Below, in pieces: positions 1-4,687 of a stretch of DNA of 5,762 nt. The position numbers and the translations under genes were made by a program. Source of the DNA: Caulobacteraceae bacterium (lineage in GTDB: Bacteria; Pseudomonadota; Alphaproteobacteria; Caulobacterales; Caulobacteraceae); assembly GCA_013815405.1 (NCBI GenBank), contig JACDGF010000161.1, positions 1-5,762 on the forward strand. Reading direction: 5' to 3'. Below the pieces are notes generated by a model that searched no databases, was not told where the DNA came from, and saw only the letters and a list, made by a program, of their open reading frames with translations. Every line of letters begins with the position of its first letter. The first letter of the stretch is position 1.

Positions 1-1
1 G

Positions 2-460
2 GCGGTCATTTTCGTCACCGGCCACGCCGCCGGCGGCGCGGCCCCGGACCTCGACTGGCCGACCCTGGCCAAGGCCAACCAGACGCTGGTCGTCTACATG
101 GGCCTCGCCAACGCCGCCGCCATAGCCGCGCGCATGATCGAGGCCGGCCGGGCGGCCGCCACGCCCGCCCTGATCGTCGAGAACGCCAGCCTCCCAGAGG
201 AACGGCGCGTGGTGACGAGCCTGGCGAAGCTGGGCGCGTCGGCGGCCGGGTTTTCTGGACCGGCCCTGCTGATCGTCGGCGAGGCGATGGCGACGGCGGA
301 GGCCAGCGTTTCCTTCCTCCCTCCCCTTCATGGGGAGGGACAGGCCGCGCAAGCGGCCAGGGTGGGGAAGTCGGGATCATCGGCGGCGTTGGTGGAGCTT
401 CAGACTTCCCCACCCGGCGCTTCGCGCCACCCTCCCCACAAGGGGGAGGGAGGGCGATGA
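2..460 (+). CDS. cysG: Siroheme synthase / uroporphyrinogen-III C-methyltransferase, C-terminal part (5' end outside window)
   Basis: The SUMT domain methylates uroporphyrinogen III with S-adenosylmethionine to precorrin-2, the route to siroheme, which is the cofactor of the CysI encoded two genes downstream. Only the last 152 codons are visible. They carry late SUMT signatures: VTGH (14-25), TLVVYMG (around 86-103), TPALIVEN (161-184) and the closing GPALLIVGEAM (around 257-289). SUMT proteins normally end soon after that GEx segment. Here the frame continues for about 49 codons from 311 through a palindromic repeat, giving a low-complexity tail (LPPLHGEG, ARVGKS, HPPHKGEGGR) unrelated to the enzyme. 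The TGA stop overlaps the next ATG as ATGA. Whether the missing N-terminus includes the CysG dehydrogenase/ferrochelatase domain cannot be seen, so cobA-type SUMT is an alternative name; the cys operon favours cysG. Family call is secure, exact symbol less so. Confidence 0.88.
   Translation, partial: AVIFVTGHAAGGAAPDLDWPTLAKANQTLVVYMGLANAAAIAARMIEAGRAAATPALIVENASLPEERRVVTSLAKLGASAAGFSGPALLIVGEAMATAEASVSFLPPLHGEGQAAQAARVGKSGSSAALVELQTSPPGASRHPPHKGEGGR
315..454. repeat. Two-armed palindromic repeat element captured in the 3' end of cysG
   Basis: The element is built as mirror-image halves. The left half has a 9-bp hairpin with a TTCAT loop (318-326/332-340), then a GGCCGC-gcaa-GCGGCC hairpin (343-358). 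The right half has a GGCGC-ttc-GCGCC hairpin (416-428), then an 8-bp hairpin with an ACAAG loop (430-437/443-450). A perfect 13-bp inverted repeat joins the halves, GGGTGGGGAAGTC at 360-372 and its complement at 403-415, around a 30-base centre. From memory, this composition matches short repeats scattered between genes in Caulobacterales, which often leave translated peptides such as RVGKS or GEGG. The purine-rich right end (AGGGAGGG, 447-454) sits just before the ATG at 457 and probably acts as that gene's ribosome-binding site. The folding is read directly from the sequence; the multicopy status is inferred. Confidence 0.88.
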
Positions 461-816
461 AGGCGCTGACGGCCAACCGGCTCGACGACGGCGAGGTGGT
501 GTTCTGGAACGCGGGCGCCTGGCGCGAGGCCTTCGTAGAGGCCGAGATCTTCGAGGGCGAGGACGCCGCGGAGGCCGCCGAGGCCCGGGCCAAGGGCCAG
601 ATCACCCTGTTGGTCGAGCCCTACCTCATCGACGTGGCCCCGGTGGACGGCGGCTTGGCCCCGGTCAGCTACCGCGAACGCCTGCGCGCTCTTGGGCCGA
701 CCAATAAGCTCGATCACGGCAAGCAGGCGGCGGGCGGCGGGGGCATCGAGGTTCTCGCCCACGCCCGCGGATCGGCCCGCTCCACCGGCCGCGTCAACCT
801 GATCAAGCGCAAGTAG
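457..816 (+). CDS. DUF2849 family protein, sulfite-reductase-associated
   Basis: This is a 119-residue soluble protein with no signal peptide or membrane segment. It resembles the DUF2849 family through its N-terminal ANRLDDGEVVFW motif (residues 5-17), the VEPYLIDV segment in the middle and RERLRALGPTN before residue 85. DUF2849 genes commonly lie directly upstream of cysI in alphaproteobacteria; no reaction is established. It contains no cysteine, so it is not itself an iron-sulfur carrier, and a structural or regulatory role near CysI is only a guess. The ATG overlaps the cysG stop (ATGA) and is preceded by GGGAGG-like purines from the repeat. The next gene, cysI, begins 11 bases after the stop. 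The region after G88 is an Ala/Gly-rich linker (AAGGGG) followed by a basic tail ending NLIKRK, which seems longer than the usual family member. Confidence 0.85.
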   Translation: MKALTANRLDDGEVVFWNAGAWREAFVEAEIFEGEDAAEAAEARAKGQITLLVEPYLIDVAPVDGGLAPVSYRERLRALGPTNKLDHGKQAAGGGGIEVLAHARGSARSTGRVNLIKRK

Positions 817-827
817 AGGGCGCGGCG

Positions 828-2489
828 ATGGTCTATGCCTATGACCGGATCGACGAGCGGATGCTGGCCGACCGGGCGGCGGAATTCCGCGAACAGTGCG
901 GCCGCCGCCTGGCCGGAGAGATCACCGAGGACCAGTTCAAACCCATCCGGCTGATGAACGGCCTCTATCTGCAGCTCCACGCCTATATGCTGCGCATCGC
1001 CATCCCCTATGGCACCCTGGACGGGGCCAAGCTGCGCGCCCTGGCCCATGTGGCGCGGACCTATGACCGGGGCTACGGCCACTTCACCACCCGCACCAAC
1101 CTCCAGCTGCACTGGATCAAGCTCAGGGACGCGCCGGACATCCTCGATGAGCTGGCCAAGGTCGGGCTGCACGCCATCCAGACCTCGGGCAACTGCATCC
1201 GCAACCTCACCGCCGACCCCCACGCCGGGGCCACGGCCGACGAGGTCGACGATCCGCGCATCTGGGCCGAGGCGATCCGCCAGTGGTCGACTTTCCACCC
1301 GGAATTCTCGTTCCTGCCGCGCAAGTTCAAGATCGCGGTGACGGCGGCCAGCCAGGATCGGGCGGCGATCCGGGTCTATGACATCGGCCTGCGCCTGCAC
1401 CGCGACGAGGACGGGGCGCTGGCTTTCGAGGTTCTGGTGGGCGGGGGGCTGGGGCGCACGCCGTATCTCGGCCCCACCATCCGCGAACGCCTGCCGGTCA
1501 AGCATCTGCTGTCCTATCTGCAGGCGATCTTGCGGGTCTACAACCGCCACGGGCGGCGGGACAATCTGTGGAAGGCCCGGATCAAGGTCCTGGTCGCGTC
1601 CCTGGGGGCCGAGGAATTCGGCCGCCAGGTCGACGAGGAATGGGAGGCGTCCGACAAGGCGGCGGCGGATCTTCCCGATACGGAACTCGCCCGCATCCGG
1701 GCCGCCTTCGCGCCCCGGGGCTTCGACACCCTGCCGCGCGTCTCCGCCGCGTTCGAGACCCTCGAGGCGGACGACCGCGCCTTTGCCCGTTTCGCCCGCC
1801 ACAACGTCAAGCCGCACAAGATGGCCGGATACGCCATCGTCGATGTGTCCTTGAAGGCGCCCGGCGAGACGCCCGGTGACTGTTCCGCCGACCAGATGGA
1901 CCTGATCGCCGGCCTCGCCGAGCGCTATTCCCTGGACGAGGTCCGCGTCGCCTACGAACAGAATCTGATCCTGCCCCACGTCCGGCTGGACGATGTGCCG
2001 GACGTCTGGCGGGCCCTGGCGGAAGCGGATCTCGCCACCCCCAACATCGGCCTGATCAGCGACATCATCGCCTGCCCGGGGCTGGACTATTGCGCCCTGG
2101 CCAACGCCCGGGCCATCCCGATCGCCCAGGACATCGCCCGCAAGTTCGCCGACCCCGAGCTGGCCGAGACGATCGGCGAGCTGAAGATCAAGATCAGCGG
2201 CTGCATCAACGCCTGCGGCCACCACCATGTCGGCCACATCGGTATCCTGGGGGTCGATAAGAAGGGCGAGGAATACTACCAGCTGACCCTGGGCGGTTCG
2301 GGCGAGGACGACGCGTCGATCGGCCAGATCCTCGGCCCCGCCCTGCCCGCCGACAAGGTGACCGGCGCCGTCGACGACCTCGTCGCGGTCTATCTGCGCG
2401 AGCGCCAAGGGAGCGAGCGCTTCCTGGACACCTATCGGCGCGCCGGCCTCGCCCCGTTCAAGGAGGCCGTTTATGCCGAGGCTCATTAG
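828..2489 (+). CDS. cysI: Assimilatory nitrite/sulfite reductase, siroheme [4Fe-4S] hemoprotein
   Basis: The 553-residue cytoplasmic enzyme reduces sulfite to sulfide with six electrons. It has the family's duplicated layout: a ferredoxin-like half-domain near residues 45-115 including LYLQLHAYMLRI and TTRTNLQLHW (87-96), a first siroheme domain to about 270, a second ferredoxin-like half at about 325-390, and a C-terminal siroheme/cluster domain. The [4Fe-4S]-siroheme ligands are visible as C416-x5-C422 (CPGLDYC) and C459-x3-C463 (CINAC). Length fits the alphaproteobacterial single-subunit type (E. coli CysI is about 570). Neighbouring cysH and siroheme synthase favour sulfite over nitrite as substrate. 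With Fpr and no CysJ nearby, the donor is probably ferredoxin. The ATG at 828 follows AGAGGG (815-820) and gives the expected N-terminus (YxYDxxDE). Y47 and C123 may form the Tyr-Cys pair known in Mycobacterium NirA. Confidence 0.96.
   Translation: MVYAYDRIDERMLADRAAEFREQCGRRLAGEITEDQFKPIRLMNGLYLQLHAYMLRIAIPYGTLDGAKLRALAHVARTYDRGYGHFTTRTNLQLHWIKLRDAPDILDELAKVGLHAIQTSGNCIRNLTADPHAGATADEVDDPRIWAEAIRQWSTFHPEFSFLPRKFKIAVTAASQDRAAIRVYDIGLRLHRDEDGALAFEVLVGGGLGRTPYLGPTIRERLPVKHLLSYLQAILRVYNRHGRRDNLWKARIKVLVASLGAEEFGRQVDEEWEASDKAAADLPDTELARIRAAFAPRGFDTLPRVSAAFETLEADDRAFARFARHNVKPHKMAGYAIVDVSLKAPGETPGDCSADQMDLIAGLAERYSLDEVRVAYEQNLILPHVRLDDVPDVWRALAEADLATPNIGLISDIIACPGLDYCALANARAIPIAQDIARKFADPELAETIGELKIKISGCINACGHHHVGHIGILGVDKKGEEYYQLTLGGSGEDDASIGQILGPALPADKVTGAVDDLVAVYLRERQGSERFLDTYRRAGLAPFKEAVYAEAH
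2460..2466 (+). promoter_or_regulatory. Strong Shine-Dalgarno for the DUF934 gene, inside cysI
   Basis: AAGGAGG lies six bases before the ATG at 2473 and within the last codons of cysI. It is the best ribosome-binding site in the window and settles the DUF934 start, implying initiation coupled to the end of cysI translation. Confidence 0.85.
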
Positions 2490-2976
2490 GTGGAAGGACG
2501 GCCGGGCCGAGGCGGCGGAGGATCCGTTCACCGCGGTGGCTGACGATGAAGTCGTGCCCCCGGGCGACGTGATCATCTCCCTGACCCGGTTCCAGGTCGA
2601 GGGTGAGCACCTGCTGGGGCAAGGCCGCCAGGTGGGCGTGCGGGTCGAGCCGGACGAGGCCGTCGAAGCCCTGGCCTACGACCTGCCCAGGATCGCCGTC
2701 GTCGCCCTGGCCTTCCCCAAGTTCCGCGACGGCCGCGCCTTCAGCGCCGCGCGCATCCTGCGCGAACGCCTGAACTACGCCGGCGAGGTCAGGGCGGTTG
2801 GCGACGTCCTCCTGGAGCAGGCCAGATTCATGGTCCGCTGCGGCTTCGACGCCTTCGAGGCGGCCGACGGCGCCACGCCCCGGCAATGGGCCGCCGTGGC
2901 GACGCGCTTCCATCACGTCTATCAGCGCGCCGCCGATGGCCGCGAACCGGCCTTCGCCGAACGGGTGCGCGCATGA
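2473..2976 (+). CDS. DUF934 family protein, putative sulfite-reduction accessory protein
   Basis: This 167-residue soluble protein belongs to DUF934 (COG3749, described as an oxidoreductase probably involved in sulfite reduction), which almost always accompanies cysI/cysH in proteobacteria. The core signature is intact: FPKFRDGR (residues 81-88), then SAARILRERLNYAGEVRAVG and QARFMVRCGFDAF with the single cysteine C123. One cysteine cannot bind an iron-sulfur cluster within the monomer. No biochemical activity is established, so an assembly or electron-delivery role for CysI is inferred only from gene linkage. The start overlaps the end of cysI by 17 bases and has a perfect AAGGAGG six bases upstream. 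The TGA overlaps the cysH ATG as ATGA, so the three genes are likely translated as a coupled set. Length and sequence look complete, with no sign of damage. Confidence 0.93.
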   Translation: MPRLIRWKDGRAEAAEDPFTAVADDEVVPPGDVIISLTRFQVEGEHLLGQGRQVGVRVEPDEAVEALAYDLPRIAVVALAFPKFRDGRAFSAARILRERLNYAGEVRAVGDVLLEQARFMVRCGFDAFEAADGATPRQWAAVATRFHHVYQRAADGREPAFAERVRA

Positions 2977-3749
2977 GCCTGGCGTTCGATCAGATCGAGC
3001 GGCCGCGCGCACTCGCCCGGAGTTTCGAGCCGCGAACCCTTGACGCCCAGAGCCTCGACGCCCGATGGCGCCACGCCCACCCGGCCGACATCCTCGCCGG
3101 GGCGGCCGCGACTTTCGGCGACCGCCTGGCCCTGGTCTCCTCGTTCGGGGCCGAATCGGCGGTGTTGCTGCACATGGCCGCCCAGGTCGATCCGGGGATG
3201 ACGATCCTCTTCCTCGACACCGGCATGCTGTTCGGCCAGACCCTCGACTATCGCCGCAACCTCGCCGCCCAGCTCGGCCTCACCGGGGTGCGCGACCTGC
3301 GCCCCCGCTTCCAGGATCTGGCGGTGGGCGATCCCGACGCCGATCTGTGGAAGACCGACACCGACGCCTGCTGCCATATCCGCAAGGTGCTGCCTCTGGA
3401 TCGGGCCCTGGCCGGGTTCGACGCCTGGATCAGCGGGCGCAAGCGTTTCCACGGCGCCGGACGGGCGCGGCTGCCGGTCGTCGAGCAGGCCGAGGGCCGG
3501 ATCAAGATCAATCCCCTGGCCAACCGGACGAAAGCCGATCTCGACGCCTATGCGGCCAGGTTCGATCTTCCGGCCCACCCCCTGGTCGCCGCCGGATTCC
3601 CCTCGATCGGCTGCTGGCCGTGCACCGAGGCGGTGGACGAAGGAACTGATCCGAGGGCCGGCCGCTGGGCGGGCTCGCAAAAGACCGAATGCGGCATACA
3701 TACCGCCCGCGCCCCCGGCGCGGCGCCGTTCGTCGGCGGCGACATCTGA
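2973..3749 (+). CDS. cysH: Adenylylsulfate (APS)-type reductase, [4Fe-4S], thioredoxin-dependent
   Basis: The 258-residue cytoplasmic enzyme reduces activated sulfate to sulfite, the substrate of CysI. The PP-loop nucleotide-binding segment is SSFGAES (residues 56-62), followed by FLDTGMLFGQTLDY. Four cysteines, C133-C134 (DACCHIRK) and C214-x2-C217 (CWPC), form the CC...CxxC pattern that binds a [4Fe-4S] cluster in APS reductases (EC 1.8.4.10) and is absent from E. coli-type PAPS reductases. The catalytic cysteine is C240 in the C-terminal KTECGIH motif, which takes electrons from thioredoxin or glutaredoxin. The frame is open upstream to an ATG at 2886, but the ATG at 2973 is preferred. It forms an ATGA overlap with the DUF934 stop and gives a normal N-terminus (MSLAFDQIE), whereas 2886 would overlap DUF934 by 91 bases. 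APS over PAPS specificity is inferred from motifs; some such enzymes use both. Confidence 0.96.
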   Translation: MSLAFDQIERPRALARSFEPRTLDAQSLDARWRHAHPADILAGAAATFGDRLALVSSFGAESAVLLHMAAQVDPGMTILFLDTGMLFGQTLDYRRNLAAQLGLTGVRDLRPRFQDLAVGDPDADLWKTDTDACCHIRKVLPLDRALAGFDAWISGRKRFHGAGRARLPVVEQAEGRIKINPLANRTKADLDAYAARFDLPAHPLVAAGFPSIGCWPCTEAVDEGTDPRAGRWAGSQKTECGIHTARAPGAAPFVGGDI

Positions 3750-3776
3750 CGCCAAAGGCCATAAGTCTCTTCAAGC

Positions 3777-4592
3777 ATGACCGACATCGCCACCATCGCC
3801 GCTCCTCCCGCCAAGGCGCGCGGCGCGTTCCACGCCGAGACCGTGACCTGGGTCCGCCACTGGACCCCGTCGCTGTTTTCCCTGCGCACGACCCGGGACC
3901 CGAGCCTGCGCTTCTCCAGCGGCCAGTTCCTGATGCTGGGGCTGGAGGTGGACGGCAAGCCCCTGCTTCGCGCCTATTCCATCGCCAGCGCCCCCTGGGC
4001 CGACGAGCTGGAATTCTATTCGATCAAGGTTCCCGGCGGCCCGCTCACTTCGCGCCTGCAGCTGATCCGCGAGGGCGACGAGATCCTGATCGGCAAGAAA
4101 CCCACCGGAACCCTGGTGCTCGACGGCCTGCGCCCTGGCCGCAACCTCTATCTCCTGGGAACCGGCACCGGCCTCGCGCCCTTCCTCGGCCTGGCGCGCG
4201 ACCCGGAGGTCTATGAGCGGTTCGACAAGGTGATCGTCACCCACACCGTGCGCGAGGTGGCCGACCTCAACTACCGGGACCTGCTCTCCCGCGACCTGCC
4301 CAATGACCCGGATCTGGGCGACCTCATCGCGCCGAAGCTTATCTACTACCCCACCGTCACCCGCGAGCCCTTCGTCACGCAGGGCCGGATCACCGACCTC
4401 ATCACGTCCGGCCAGCTCTTCGCCGACATCGGCCTTCCCCCGCTGGACCCGGCCCGCGACCGCCTGATGCTGTGCGGCGGCCCCTCGGTCCTGGCCGACC
4501 TCAAGGCCCTTCTGCTCGCCCGCGGCTATGAAGAAGGCGCCGTCGCCACCCCCGGCGACTTCGTCCTGGAGCGGGCCTTCGTGGAGAGCTAG
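3777..4592 (+). CDS. fpr: Ferredoxin/flavodoxin-NADP+ reductase (bacterial Fpr type)
   Basis: This 271-residue FAD enzyme exchanges electrons between NADPH and ferredoxin or flavodoxin. The FAD-binding RAYS motif is at residues 65-68, followed by FYSIKVPGGPLTSRL (80-94). The NADP-binding loop is GTGTGLAP (128-135), with CGGP at 233-236. The C-terminus ERAFVES matches the short extension after the usual terminal aromatic that marks bacterial-type Fpr. Length is typical (Rhodobacter Fpr is about 272). The gene begins 27 bases after cysH, with no clear Shine-Dalgarno. An in-frame TAA at 3762 rules out an earlier start, and the N-terminal stretch (GAFHAETVTWVRHW) aligns with known Fpr proteins after about 16 extra residues. 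Its place directly behind cysH suggests it supplies reduced ferredoxin to CysI, although Fpr proteins also serve oxidative-stress and Fe-S metabolism roles. Confidence 0.95.
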   Translation: MTDIATIAAPPAKARGAFHAETVTWVRHWTPSLFSLRTTRDPSLRFSSGQFLMLGLEVDGKPLLRAYSIASAPWADELEFYSIKVPGGPLTSRLQLIREGDEILIGKKPTGTLVLDGLRPGRNLYLLGTGTGLAPFLGLARDPEVYERFDKVIVTHTVREVADLNYRDLLSRDLPNDPDLGDLIAPKLIYYPTVTREPFVTQGRITDLITSGQLFADIGLPPLDPARDRLMLCGGPSVLADLKALLLARGYEEGAVATPGDFVLERAFVES

Positions 4593-4596
4593 ACCG

Positions 4597-4664
4597 GAGC
4601 GCGGGGTTTGTCAGCCCGCTTCTTTTGGAGTGCGGCCCGAGGAGCGGGCTGGAAGCCCGCGCTC
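4597..4664. repeat. Imperfect palindromic intergenic repeat after fpr
   Basis: GAGCGCGGG (4597-4605) pairs with CCCGCGCTC (4656-4664), and CAGCCCGC (4612-4619) pairs with GCGGGCTG (4644-4651). The mismatched centres are GTTTGT and GAAG, and the loop is 24 bases. The right arm alone also folds as a 7-bp hairpin (GCGGGCT-gga-AGCCCGC, 4644-4660). It fills most of the 95-base gap between fpr and the next gene. It resembles, from memory, a dispersed GAGCGCGGGCTTCCAGCCCGC repeat of Caulobacterales, with a diverged left arm. There is no T-tract after either arm, so it is not a canonical intrinsic terminator, though it could stabilise the 3' end of the operon mRNA. Confidence 0.82.
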
Positions 4665-4687
4665 GGAAGGCTTACCCTCGGCGGACC

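Noticed and set aside
318..450. CRISPR-like or attachment-site interpretation of the hairpin cluster
   Set aside because: There are no regularly spaced direct repeats with unique spacers, no cas or integrase genes, and the structure is a single mirror-image palindrome.
15..605. A 196-codon open frame on the - strand over the cysG end and repeat
   Set aside because: Its translation is Pro/Arg/Ser-rich and comes largely from the repeat and from antisense coding sequence; no family resemblance.
714..2576. A 620-codon open frame on the - strand antisense to cysI
   Set aside because: It covers the well-supported cysI and the ends of both neighbours, its translation is low-complexity (rich in G, D, V, A, Q, L) with no recognisable domain, and long antisense frames are common in GC-rich DNA.
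2886..2972. Upstream ATG extending cysH by 29 codons
   Set aside because: The extension lies in DUF934 coding sequence, reads Arg-rich and non-homologous, and the ATGA junction at 2973 gives the normal N-terminus.
2922..3755. A 277-codon open frame on the - strand opposite cysH
   Set aside because: cysH on the + strand has all catalytic and cluster motifs; the antisense product shows only compositional bias.
3750..3776. Possible riboswitch or regulatory leader between cysH and fpr
   Set aside because: Only 27 bases, with no stable stem or recognisable motif.
4644..4670. Hairpin after fpr as a Rho-independent terminator
   Set aside because: The stem is good but is followed by GCGCTCGGAAGG with no run of T, so the canonical signal is incomplete.
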